Below, in pieces: positions 47,501 through 58,916 of a stretch of DNA of 64,000 nucleotides (position 1 is the first letter of the stretch; each line of letters opens with the position of its first letter). This DNA is from Trichuris trichiura (taxonomy: Eukaryota; Nematoda; Enoplea; Trichinellida; Trichuridae). Made by a program: the position numbers and the translations under genes. The stretch is from the NCBI GenBank assembly GCA_037903355.1, contig JBAJFE010000014.1, positions 6,262,001-6,326,000 of the forward strand. The letters are read 5' to 3'. The notes under the pieces were generated by a model that saw nothing but the letters and a program-made list of their open reading frames with translations, was not told the DNA's origin and made no database searches.

Positions 47501-48430
47501 ACCAGTGTTACGTAACCAACGGAAATAGACTAACGGCGATGAACCCACAAGCACCAAATGAACAGATGTGAACGGCCGCTAATCTGTAGTCACGAAGCAT
47601 CGTCAGGGGAAACTGACTGTGCTGACCCATTGGTGATGAGCCAATGGCAATGAAATTGCTGATTGAGTGGCATGTTGGTGTGATAACGGCTGCCTACAAG
47701 AGTATCGAACGCCATAAGAATAAACCCTCAAATGAATCTTACTTTTGAACTTCTAAGCTCCCAACCCTCCACCTCCTTTATAATATTTCGTTTCATGAAA
47801 TTATGGCTACCAAGTATTTTTCTTCTCCTTAAAGTTGAGTCAACGTATTTGGTAGCCATAGTTTGGTGAGACATTTTTAAAAGCATAAAAAGTATCCATG
47901 CAGCATCTATAGACCCATAGTGTCCTGAATAATAAACCATAAAACAATATTTTCTTCTTTATCTTCTAGAACTCTTATTTATCCACCCTAAACATAAAGT
48001 AAATCTGGTGGAAAACGAATAAACGCTGGCACATCACGTCGACAGCAAACAAGATGCCTAAAATAAATGTGACACAATTTTTGCCTCATAACCGACTGAG
48101 GTGAACACTATGTTGTTTTCGCCTCCAATTGCTGAGAACGGTACTGCTATTTCAGCCAGCGCTTAAACGACTCGTTAGCTATGGTTAATGGCAGGTTTGC
48201 AAGCGGCCAAAAATCGATAAAAGCGATATGTAAATCCATTTTCGGGTCCGATTGGTTATGCGCTCCACCATCTGAGAAATACAGGTTCCTTCCTGGCGAG
48301 CATGCAGCAATCCAGTTCTACCTTTAATGGCGGGTATGCATACTATCTTGTTCTGCTTGTAGTCAATCCTAAGACAATGCATTTCAACAATGTGATGTAG
48401 TATAGTATAGTCTCATAGCGCATATAGAAC
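44523..48430. other. Intergenic with unrecognised open frames
   Basis: An open frame at 44782-45132 (plus; 116 codons) and others at 45199-45455 have codon-like sequence but no family I can name; a later stretch near 45750 (VRTERTLRRTELVASRL) faintly recalls the hAT C-terminus. 46233-46278 has a diverged hammerhead-like core (CTGACGA, GGAAC/GTTCC, GAAAACTC). The rest to 48430 shows nothing specific. Confidence 0.35.
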
Positions 48431-50583
48431 TCAAGCAGAGGGGAAGTTGTTGTATTTAGCTTTGAGCTCATCATCGCTTTGCAGCTGAATGATCTCCTGC
48501 TGCAGTTCGTTGGGTACATCGGCTGGTTCTACATTGAATGGAATGGCGAAGATATTCAGTTGCATCTGTCTACTTTTCACATCGTTGAATCTTTCGTTAA
48601 ACGCCTCAAGTAGTTTCGCACATTCACCGGCATACTTTGATGTCGTAGAAGGCTGCTGTCCCTGGAGTGTAAGGAAATGTACCGTGTTGTCCTTTTCAAG
48701 TTGCAGTTTCCACAGCCTTAATATAGCTTCAAATGATTTCACGTTTAAAACCAGTGAGCTGAGAAGCTTGTTCGGACCCTGCAGCTTGATGTTCAATTCT
48801 GACAGGTATTTGACAATATCTACCATGAAAGCCAAGTCACGCAGCCACTTTCTGTCACTTACTTTTCTGACAGGTTTGCCTTTGGTTTCCATGAACTGCT
48901 TAACTTCATCGCGCAGTTGGTAAAACCTCATTAGCATGTTCCCGCGACTCAGCCAGCGAACTTCGCAATGATAAACGAGATCACCATATTCGGAGGAAAG
49001 TTCATTCAAAAAATCTTTAAACAGGCGGTTATTAAGCCCTTTGCTCTTGATACAGTTTACGCACGACGCGACTACTGAGATCGCATTGTTGAAACGCAGC
49101 GACCGTGCACAGAGACTCTGTTGATGTATGATACAATGGCATACAACCAAATCGTTCAGGTCAAGACCGAGATGATTCATTTCCTTCTTAACAAATGCAG
49201 CTAGGCCTTTCTGCAAGCCAACCAAGCTGGAGCGCCATCCGTAGTAAGAGCACTTAATTTTTCAAGCTTTAGCCCGAATCGTTCCATTGATAAAACGAGT
49301 TTCTCAAATATGTCCTCATCCCTTGTAGTGCTATGCATGGCTTCCAGTGATAACAGTTCTTCTCGGGTCTCAAACTCTGCAGTTATCCTGCGAAGGAAAA
49401 TGGACAGTTGAACGGCATTTGTTATGACCGTAGTCTGTAGTCTCGTCATAAGCCAGGGAAAAAAATTCAAACATACCTGCAGTACGCTTTAATGTTTTTT
49501 GAATGTCTTCTGCTAAGTCAGTGATCTGGTCTGAAACAGTTTTTCGAGATAAGCTAACACTTTCGAAGGGTTTTACATTGGCTGGCGCTAATAACTTCGC
49601 AGCTGCCACCATGCACTCTTTCACAAATTCACCCTCTGTATGGGGCTTCAACTTCTTTGCGATCATTTCGCTCACTACGTTACTCTTTTGAAGAACGCTG
49701 CACGCGTCGCAGTGTGGCCTGGTGAAAGCGGCTTGTTGCGACTCCAAATTCCGTTGAAGCGCACTGATTCTGTCCAGACGCCCTTGGCTTTTTAATTCAT
49801 TCAATTTTCTATGTTTTGAGCTGCAATTCCGTTCCAGATTAGCTTTTTTCAGAACAGCTATTGAGTCGCCACAAACAAGCCAAACGGGCTTGCCCTTAAG
49901 CTCCACGAAAAAACAGTCATTCGTCCATTTCCTTTGGAATCCGTATCAATTTTTCTTTTCTTTGAACTGGCCATTTGTAACGTTGGGTGAGCGTGAACTT
50001 TAGCTTGCGATAAGCTGCACGAAACTTCATGTTTCAGTATAACTTTATGGGCAGCTCCAAGCAAAAAGGCAGTCTTTTGAGACAATCCTGCAACCTAGTT
50101 GTCAAGAACATAATCGCAACTACAGAGAACGAAATAACCTTTTTTTACTTCGAGACAGGCTGCAGACACAAACCGATGGGAACGATAGTAAGAGAAGGCG
50201 AGAACAATGCTAGTGACTACTGAGAGCAAACGAAGCGAAAGTGCGCCAGCAGGCACGACAGTCCCGAACAAAGCAATGGTCCCCTCTACTGACGCGCGCT
50301 CACGCACTATAGTGCCGCCTACTGCTGGTCACCGAAGACTAACAACGTCGGTTTGTCGACAGAGAGCTGTCAGCAACGCAGTCTTCCGAGCAAGCCTGAT
50401 GCTCCCTGCTTGTTACGCAAGATTCACATACAATACGTTTATCGCATTATGAAAAACAACTTCCCACAATCACATCTTTTCACTGAATCTCGCATCCACG
50501 CGCCGTTGCCCCAACGAGTAGGCGGAAAATGGTCTCGCGGGCCGGGTGGAAGGGTCTCGCAGGCCGGACGTTCCCCACCCCTG
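48431..50583 (-). pseudogene. hAT transposase (GTF2IRD2/ZBED-like) with right terminus; likely source of the MITEs
   Basis: Minus strand from about 49965: KKRKIDTDSKG, WTNDCFFVELKGKPVWLVC (BED-like start), HRKLNEL, LESQQAAFTRP, EGEFVKECM, SLSRKTVSDQI, SLAYDETTDY (catalytic region), ELLSLEAMHSTTRDEDIF, LTTDGAPAW, VVCHCIIHQQSLCARSLRF, YGDLVYHCEVRWLSRG and WLRDLAFMVDI, ending at NNFPSA. About 550 codons with at least three frame changes, so now inactive. The C-terminal dimerisation part and left terminus are missing. Its 5' flank, 49990-50583, ends CCCCACCCCTG and matches the hAT MITEs at 2832, 36529 and 37280. Confidence 0.85.
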
Positions 50584-50879
50584 GTATAAATAAACGGTTT
50601 CCATTGCTTCTGTAATAAATAAACAGATGATGTTTCAAAACGTCGCATTAACATCTCTCGTTTTCGATTTGGTAGTAACGACTGAGAAACTTTTCTATAA
50701 GCTAGCGACACGAGCATGTCACCTTTAAAAGCCACTTTGAACTCTATCCACTGTGAAGGTTTCTCGCCTAAAAGTTATCCCGTTAATGCATCATCGCCAT
50801 AAAAAAGAGCATGCTATTCAGGTCTAGCTAAAAGGATCTATACCTTCGCCTGCCTAACGGTTAACTAGACGCCATCTTT
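50584..50879. other. Spacer, nothing recognised
   Basis: Unique-looking sequence between a hAT end and the next repeat. Confidence 0.4.
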
Positions 50880-51760
50880 TTTCTTCCTTCCTTCCTAACG
50901 GGTGCGTTTTGTAAACGTTTTTTGTAAAAATTTTGCGGTTTACAGACCGTTCATTAAAATAGCGTTTATTTCATAAACGCTAAGTAGCGAAGCTTTCGGA
51001 TCAATCGAGATCCGTCATCAGTGCCAAGTGTGCCGCCCGTCGGGTCAGTCTTCATGTTAGCAAGCCACTCCATCCGACCGATTTTGGCAGAGACCTCAGC
51101 CGTCAGCTCCGTCTTGAGCCATCCGGCTTCGGTCCCACTTAGTCAGTCAGACGGTGCAGCGAGCACCCAACCGACCTTCCACGCGGAGAGAACACTAACG
51201 AAGTGCAACAACGAGCAAAGAAACGATATATACCCATGTGTTTTAAACAAACGGGTTTTTAAACTGCCATCTTTCCCGTGCCCGCACGCACATTTGTTCG
51301 GAATGAACGGAAAAATTTAATCAAAATGTGCATGCGGACATGAAAAATAAAAAGGATAACGAAAGGCGGAGGAGAAAGAAGGTAAAGACACGGGAAAAAT
51401 GGCAGTTTAAAAACCCGTTTATTTAAAACACGCGGGTATGTATCGTTTGTTTGCTCATTGTTGCTCTTTTTTAGTTGTCTCCGTCGTGGAAGGTCGGTTG
51501 GGTGCTCATTGCACCATCTGACTGACTAGATGGGACCACGGCCGGACGGCTCAAGACGGAGCTGACGGCTGTGGTCTCCGCCAGAGTCGGTCACATGGAG
51601 TGGCTTGCCAACACGATGACCTACCTGATGGGCGGCACACTTAGCGCTGATGATGGGTCTCGATTGATTCGAAAGCTTCGCTACTTAACGTTGATGAAAT
51701 AAAGGTCATTTTAATGACGGGCTGTAAACTGCAAAATCTTTACAAAAAGCATTAACTAGA
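50880..51760. mobile_element. Inverted pair of hammerhead-bearing elements, copies 3 and 4
   Basis: 50880-51340 and 51400-51750 are reverse complements. Each carries GCCGCCC..GTCGGGT, CAAGCCACTCCAT, the conserved block around GACGGAGCTGACGG, and a hammerhead-like core. The left core (50984-51025, minus) has lost stem I pairing; the right core (51642-51683, plus) keeps it. Same family as 13880-14340 and 62606-63117. Confidence 0.8.
51642..51683 (+). ncRNA. Hammerhead-like ribozyme motif
   Basis: Stem I TAGCG/CGCTA (5 bp), CTGATGA, T, GGGTC/GATTC stem with one G-T-type pair, GAAA, GCTT. The residue before cleavage would be T rather than C, still allowed by the NUH rule. Confidence 0.65.
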
Positions 51761-52473
51761 TACCTTATTTATAACTCCTTTTTCAAAGCGTCTTACGATC
51801 TTCTTCCATTGTTCTTTACAAGTGCATAATCTTCTCATGCATTGCCTTGAAACGTGACTTTCCTATACTTTACGTATCTCCTACAAAGCGGTTTCATAAA
51901 ACTTGAGATTTTCAAGGATTTTCCAGTAGTCGAAGTACCGCGCTATATGAGAACTACCTGTACCTACGTCGACGGGCTTCAGATGCTCCAACATCAGAAT
52001 GGAACCAAACAATGCAATGTTGCAGGTGATCCTGCGCAAGTGCGAGGCTCACGCTAGCCATTAGGTGTCTACTCAACGACGTGCCGTGTCTACAACTTTC
52101 ATGTCAGCTACGAAACCATATCTGCTAATCTTACGTGATTTTGCTGAGCCAAACTAAGCTAACATTCACAGAATTTACGTTCTGATTTAATATTTTTAAA
52201 ACTTCCGGGCTTACTTAATTTTTTATTAAAGAATAACGAAATAAAACGGCGCAGTAATAATTGACCTTTACCAAGTTGTTACAGTTGATAATTTCGCAAA
52301 ATGTTTATCATAACGTCTTTTCATAATGCTTTTAAAAATCTTCGTTAACGAACTAATCCTTAGCTGCAAAGACACTCTTCATTATGGCACTGTTTGAGGT
52401 TCAAATTTTAGAATCGAGACACTGTTTTTAATCATCGCATCCCGATGACAGAGAAACGGTACAGTTTTCTCTA
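51761..52473. other. Upstream region of UDP-glycosyltransferase gene
   Basis: AT-rich, no coding exon. The promoter should lie here; no element can be named. Confidence 0.4.
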
Positions 52474-55400
52474 ATGCATACATCATTTCATACCCCAGTA
52501 CATTTTGTTTTACTCTTGCTACGACTGTGCAGCTGTCAGAGTAAAACTATTGGCCTATTCATGAACACTGGTCCCTATAGCCACGATGCCATGATGCAGC
52601 ACATAGCAGATGATCTCTATGATAAGCGATATAAAGTCTTCCTATTGCAAGTCAGAGTTTTCGATTTCAACATGACATTGCCGAAGTCAAGATATGCTCA
52701 TCCGACCTTGCGGTATGATTACAGTGGACCTGAAACATTGTCAGTCATGCAGGATGCGCAGGCGCAGATTTGGTATGGTCCAGTGCCGTTAGGAGGAGGT
52801 ACCGTCAATCTCAAAGGTGTATACACATTTCAAAAGCTGTATGAAGTACAATCAGCTGCTTGCCAAGCAGCCCTGAAAAGTGAAAGCTACTTGAACAAGA
52901 TTCAAGCAGCCCATTTGGACTTTATTGTTATCGACTACGTCTTAAATGAATGTGCCTTGGGAATATCAGCCATTCTAAAAATTCCAAGAGTATACTTATC
53001 GAACTATCCACTTATTGAAGTTTATTCGAACACATTCGGCGTACCCTCGAATCCAAGCTATGTTCCAGCTGTACTTAGTCCTACCAGTTCAAGAATGACT
53101 TTTGTTCAGCGTCTGCAAAACATGCTTATTCATACAGTTACAATATTCATTCGAGCCAGCCTGATTTGGCGTAGTGAAAAAGTACTTCGTTCACTGGGCT
53201 ATGGCGCAGAACTGCGGGCAGAAGAAAGGCAAGCAATTTTTTATGCTACTCCTTTGGAGTTCCTATTGGATGGACCGAGGCCGCTTTCAAACAGTGTTAA
53301 ATACCTCGGTTGCCTGAGATGCTCGCGCAGAAGTGAAACACGGACTTCCCAAGTAAGATTATCTCCAGAAATTGTTCTAACTGAGGGCATGCTTTGTAAC
53401 TGAACGACTTCACTGGCTTTGTCTATGAACGTTTTGGTTTACATTGCTGGCAGTCAGAAAGTTCAGTAAGAATTTAGACGTGAACAGCTACGAGAACTAA
53501 TTGATGAGTAATGTATTAGGAAAATGTGCAGCGCTCAACATACGAGGGACGTTCCGAAAGTTACCGGAAAAGTCAAATAAAGATTTTATTTGCAATGATA
53601 CCAAACTTATTTTTCAATGTTTCTTCCGTCAACCTCTAGGCACTTATGCAAACGGTGTCTCCACCTCTGCAGACCTTCCTTGTAGAATCCTGGGGGCTGT
53701 ATATTGCACCAAGTCGAGAAGGCGCGTTTCACGTCATCCCTTGCCTCGAACAGCGTGTCTTTTAAATGCTCTTTTGATTTTGGGAAGAGGAACAAGTTTG
53801 ACGGGGCAAGATCTAGACCATAGTTTCTCAACCTTTTTTGCCCCAGGGCTCCCCTAGGCCTTGTCAGGGCCCACCAGGGCCCCCTAGACCTTGTCAGGGC
53901 CCCCTAATCCTTGTAAGGGCCCACCGTTTATTGGGACAATGTCCTGCCGCATTATCCTCCAGGGCCCCTTGGCTTCCAGGGCCCCCTCCAGAACCCCCCT
54001 GGCTTCGAGGGCTCCCCTAAAATCTCCCAGGGCTCCCCAGGGCTGCCCCAGGGCCCACGTTGAGAAACACTGATCTAGACTGACGGGCAGGCGTGCAATG
54101 ACTTCTCACCGAAACTTACGAAGAGCAGTCCTCACAGTCCTTGATGAATGAGCCGGCGCGTTATTGTGATGGGAAAGGACATCGAGGTGCAACTTGCCAG
54201 GCCGTTTCCTTGCCAGTGCCGTCTTTAATTTTCGCAATAATGCTGTGTAATAACTTTCCGTGACTGTTCGCTCTCCCTCGAGGAAGTCAATTAGAATTAC
54301 TGTCCGAGTCCCAGAATATAATCGTCATAGCCTTTCTAGCCGACCGCTCCGCTCTGAACTTGACTGAACCTGTTGACCCCCTCGGTAAGTATTGCTTGGT
54401 TTGGATGTTACTCTCAGGGTCATATTGGTAGATCCACTTTTCATTTCCCGTGACGATATGGCCAAAACCCTGTTTTGCTTCAATTTTCGTTAGAAGCACC
54501 TGGGAAAAGTTAATGCGTCGAATCAGCTGTTCTTCGCGCAACGCTTTCAGGACCCATCCAGCTGAAAGCTTCCTCAGACCAACGGTTTCATGCAGTATTC
54601 CAAATGCTGAATGGAACGAGATCGCAGCTGTTCTAGCAATCTTCCCGATGGTAATTCTGCAGTCTCCTTTCACTAGGTTCCGGACAAGGGCCACCGATTT
54701 TCGCTCGTTGCGGTTGTTGGTCTTCTCGCTCTCTGGTCGTCTTTGATGGCCTCTCTGCCCTCCTTGAAAAGCCTTATCCACTCATAGACAACCGATTTAA
54801 ATGGTGCACTACTACCGTAAACCTGCTGCAAAGATTGAATAATCTTCCTAAGCTGCCAACCACGCTTGAATAGAAATTTAATATTAGTTCTGACCTCAAG
54901 ACGGAGATTTTCCATACCACAAGAAAACAATTACATTAGGAGCAGCTTGTACCACACTGGCGCAGCGTTGGATAAGGCTACCTCGCCGTGCAAGTCTAAA
55001 GATAGCATAGATAAGATTATAAATGTTTTGGCCTATCGGTTGGCGTCCTGTTAGACACTGCATTGTTTTTTCCTGGAACTTTCCGAACATTCCTCGTACT
55101 GTGAGTGACACTAATCTACAAAATTAAAGGCTCCGTTCTGAAATTTGCCTACTTATTGCACGTGTTTGATATGCTTTCTCTGATAAACTGTTCAGCCAGA
55201 TGCTTGCAGGAGCTTTATTGCCTGCACGGTTCAAAAGGCCGTGCTTTTATTTAATATTAATAAAACTTCGTTTGTAGTGAAATTTCAGCGAGCGTTAATA
55301 GAGATTATAAGAATAGTATCATACATATACGGGAAACAAAATTCTTGTTATCAACTCTGTCTTAGAAAAACGTAAAAGCGATCATTTCCTGTTCACGTAG

Positions 55401-58400
55401 AAACTGTTTTGCTAGAAACGGCTGCCTTATTGCTAGCAGCAAATAAATGTTCATACTTGATGAACCGAAGAAATATTGTGTTGCTGTGTGAGTGAAGCTT
55501 CTACTTTTTGCATGATTACGCCTGCCCAGTGTTAAGCGCATTAAGACATGCGTATGAGGAAGTTTCTAGGCATCATTAGTTGCCAGGGTGTCGCTGATCT
55601 CAGTGTTCAACCTTTTGTAAGTCGAACTGAAGCACTGACGCAGTAACTGTTGCCAGAGGATAGTTCAGATGACCGAAGACTCAGAGTAATTTATTGTGTT
55701 TGCAAGTTCTTTCTTTACTTTGCAACTGTATTAAAATTTCTGCGTCACTGGTACCACAAACAAGCCACACGTCAGTGTCGAACGTGGTGCGTTTGTTTAG
55801 CATTGAAAAAATTTTTTAGGGGCCAGAGCATTTCTGGTACTACTTGTTCGCGCAGACGTTTACCTCTTAGCTGTGGATGCCCTGCTTCTTCCTTCGGTTG
55901 CGAGGTTCTGCTTAAGGACTAGATGAAGTCGTTACGGCTTCATTGAACTCATAGTCCCCAAAACCTTCCTACGACAGGCTGGGAAGCAATGATTTAAATA
56001 GTTTGCAAACAGATAAACTGGTGACCTGTACGTATCAGCATCGCGCTTCCCAGCGATGTGATGTGTTCATCTGTGCGGTGCTTCCCAGCGCAGTCTTTCC
56101 GACAAATATTAAAACGCTCTATATATAGGTCACTATTCTGTCACCAGTTGAGAGCTGGCCGAAGGTATAAATTAGAACTTCCGGAGATGAAAAAATCATG
56201 ATTAACTGTAAGCCCTTGTAGTTGACGAGAGGAAACCATGAGTTCACCTACTCTGTTCGCGTATAGCAGGCGCAAATTATTACTTAGTCAGATTCATTTT
56301 TATTGTGTTCTTGCTGTAAAGCTTCGCTGTTGCCATAGCTTTCGGAACCTCCTAGTTCTCTTCATTACTGAGACGGTATGATCCGTCATCCGTCCCATCA
56401 CCCATTCGCTTCAACGTGGTACTACAGAGGCATGTCTTAGGGGTCCCCAACTTACGACGACATTTCGTTCCAAGGGTTCCGTCGTATGTCAAAATCACCG
56501 TAGTTGACACGCCTAATCAGTACATTTCATGCCGTACTGAATGCATTGGTTTCTTGAGTGAGAGTTACGCTACTGCTTTCCTTTTGCCGCACATTGGTTC
56601 AATGCTGTTCAAGCTTAGACATACGCTTAAGGTGAAGTTGAACCACGCAGGATTCAACGAATTTCAATATCGGCACGCTGAACGAGCACGGGCGGGGGTC
56701 CGTTTCAGCAAAACAGATACAATGAACTTTAGCAAGTCCATACTGAAAATTAGAACCCATTGAACGTCAAAAGTTTGCACAGCCTGTTTTAACAACGTTA
56801 AATTCTTGAATTGGTTTACAGTTAGACAAATCATGTTGTATAAGCCTATCTTTTGATACAGCAATTCTGTTTGAGAGCTAACAAAGTTAATTTCCCTGCA
56901 TGGCAATTATTAATGTATATGTATAGAACATCTTCATATCTTCAATACGGTTTTTGTCTAGCCCTTGATGAAGTCTAAAATCAAACCGAAGCAAATGCCC
57001 TACCTACGGATGGATGAGAAATTATTAAGGAAAAGATTCAGAACAAGTACTTTATAGATTCAGTGCTTTCAGGGCCAACCTTGTCCCGTCGTCAGCGCTG
57101 ATGGTAATGTCTCATCGTCGATTTACACCATAACAGATCACGAATAGTAATAAACTTCTTAATTTTAAGTAGAAAAAATGCAATTTACACCATCGTTTAA
57201 AGACATTACCATCATCGCTGACGACGGGACAAGGTTGGCCCTGAAAGCTACGAAGTTGCCAAGCGCTTGTTCTGAATTTTTGTTTAATAATTGCTCATCC
57301 ATCCGCTGGTAGGGCATTTGCTTCAGTTTGATTTCAGACTTCATTAACGGGCTAGACAAAAACCGTATTGCAGGTATGAAAATCCATCGTCCCGTTAAAA
57401 AACACCAGGTTTTCAAAATTATATATAGAACATATACATATAGAATAAAATGCACATTTCAAAGCTAATTTGCACTGCCATCGAACCCTTTGTAAGTCTG
57501 AATCCATCATACGTCCGGGCTCCTGTATATAGTACGACTTCCATGTTCGCGGGCGATACTTACTAGCGTTGGCCGCAGATAATAGCGAACGCTTATGAGC
57601 GTGTATATAATGTAACCTTAATGAGAACACATACTAACTCCAAGCAAAAATAAACTGCAATTTTTGTTTCGGTTTTATCAGTTTTTTGACATTAACATTT
57701 CCTAGACAGAGTGCCGTCGAGCCAGCATTCCTCAAGAGCGCAGGTTAGCAAACCACTGCTCCACATATTTAGCAGCCATCAAGGCGGTACTCCTCCTGGG
57801 AAGTCAGTTAGCAAACGCAGACACCGAGCAAGGATGTCTAATTCACAGGCTACCATAGCATCCTAGATTTGGTGCTGCTTCGTTGCTTCGTAACCTCTAG
57901 GGGATTAATCCAGATGCAGACACTGGCAAGCTTTTTCACAACTTTCCTTGAACAGGACTCTTAATTTTGTGCACCTGCTTGCTGAATACTTAATGTGCGG
58001 CGGCAGCTCTGTGAATCATCGATAAAACAGCATATAACGTTACCAACGTGTCGTCCTCTAGCAAAGGGGAAGTGGCGAATGATAGCTATCTCGCTTGTCT
58101 AATTAAGGAGGGCAGGGATCGCTATAGCTAGGCAAGGAAACCCATAATAACCCTATCAATAATATTATTTTTAGTGAGTACCTAGTTTGATTCGCACGCT
58201 AAGAAATGCTGGAAACCAGTTTTACTTCTTAACTAAACTGCAAATTACGCTGTATTAAATTGTGCAGACGATGGAAAGAGAAATCCCGGTAACTGAAACC
58301 GCGGATATGGACTTCTGACTTTATACGCCTCTGCTAGCAGAGGCCCTCTAGATAAAATAATTAAAATGAACTAGTTCTTTCCAATGCTTTTATTTCGACT

Positions 58401-58916
58401 TGTGAACGTTTATTTCAGACACAATCTTGGCTCTCAGATAAAAATATGATAATCGCCTCTTTTGGAACATGTGCCAGTGCTACGCGACTTCCAAAGCAAG
58501 TTTTGAACAGCTTTATCACTGCATTTTCTCAACTGAAGCAGTACAAAGTGCTGCTTCAGATGCCAGGCATCGAAGTGCGCAACAACACTTGGCCTTCCAA
58601 CGTGGTTGCCGTGCAGTGGATTCCATTATTGGACCTGCTTCGCAGTCCTTCAGTGAAGTTGCTGATAAGCCATGGTGGCATGTCTACAACTGTGGAAGCA
58701 GTCAACAATGCCGTACCAATGCTAGGCATACCACTGCAAGGTGATCAAATGTATAATGTAGGACGTTTAGTTGAAAAAGGTGTTGCTGATGTACTTCATA
58801 TATCTGGTCTCACTGCTGAACTCTTGTCAAAGAAACTCAGAAGAATGCTACCAATGGCAGCCAATGACCAGAGTCTAAATTTGAATCAAAAGCAGGCTAC
58901 AAAAACTTACAGGTAA
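52474..58916 (+). CDS. UDP-glucuronosyltransferase-like enzyme, two clear exons
   Basis: Exon 1 is 52474-53352, exon 2 is 58419-58912; the junction CAA|GTAAGA ... TTTCAG|ACA is phase 0. Exon 1 gives a hydrophobic signal peptide (residues 1-22, ending near SCQSK), TGPYSHDAMM with the likely catalytic His, and a PLEFLLDGPRPL...YLGCL end. Exon 2 has IIASFGT, WIPLLDLL, the donor-binding signature LISHGGMSTTVEAV...PMLGIPLQGDQMYNV, and KGVADVL. The family moves sugar from UDP-sugars to lipophilic acceptors in the ER lumen. An unspliced end gives a stop at 58914-58916 (about 458 aa); a GT donor at 58913 could instead join a tiny exon at 59571-59583. Either way the usual C-terminal transmembrane tail (family length about 520 aa) was not found, so it may be soluble, incomplete or truncated. 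The 5066-nt intron contains a mariner. Confidence 0.85.
53543..55096 (-). mobile_element. mariner transposon with disrupted transposase
   Basis: Inverted ends CGAGGGACGTTCCGAAAGTT at 53543 and AACTTTCCGAACATTCCTCG at 55096, both next to TA. Without the nested hAT it is about 1.29 kb, a full mariner length. Minus-strand pieces: KFLFKRGWQLRKI and VYEWIRLFKEGRE (N-terminal), VTGNEKWIYQYDPES (catalytic block), PAHSSRTV, then after the insertion GLDLAPSNLFLFPKSKEHL (third catalytic Asp) and WRHRLHKCLEVDG. At least one frameshift near 54720 and an insertion break it. It lies in the UGT intron. Confidence 0.9.
53819..54072. mobile_element. hAT-type MITE with internal minisatellite and 8-bp target duplication
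   Basis: Ends CATAGTTTCTCAACC and GTTGAGAAACACTG; ATCTAGAC is present at 53811-53818 and 54073-54080. The interior is a run of CAGGGCCCCCT/CTTGTCAGGGCCC units. It splits the mariner transposase just before its third catalytic Asp block. Confidence 0.9.
55097..56389. other. UGT intron, nothing recognised
   Basis: No repeat end or exon seen. Confidence 0.4.
56390..56930 (-). repeat. Dispersed 0.55-kb repeat, second copy
   Basis: Reverse-complement match to 33340-33900 through most of its length. Non-coding. Confidence 0.75.
56968..57347. repeat. Foldback repeat with paired hammerhead-like cores
   Basis: The left arm ATGAAGTCTAAAATCAAACC...GATGAGAAATTATT is the inverse of the right arm AATAATTGCTCATCC...TTTGATTTCAGACTTCAT. 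Cores at 57063-57102 (minus, T of the TC step lost) and 57215-57253 (plus). The same arm occurs singly at 6740-6960. Confidence 0.75.
57215..57253 (+). ncRNA. Hammerhead-like motif, weak stem II
   Basis: TCG, CTGACGA, C, GGG../..CCC short stem, GAAA, GCTA, CGA. Boxes are intact; stem II has decayed relative to the copy at 6767. Confidence 0.5.
57348..58418. other. UGT intron, 3' part
   Basis: No exon or repeat end identified before the acceptor at 58418. Confidence 0.4.

Noticed and set aside
53838..54073. Proline-rich open frames (plus strand)
   Set aside because: Produced by the CAGGGCCCC tandem array inside a MITE.
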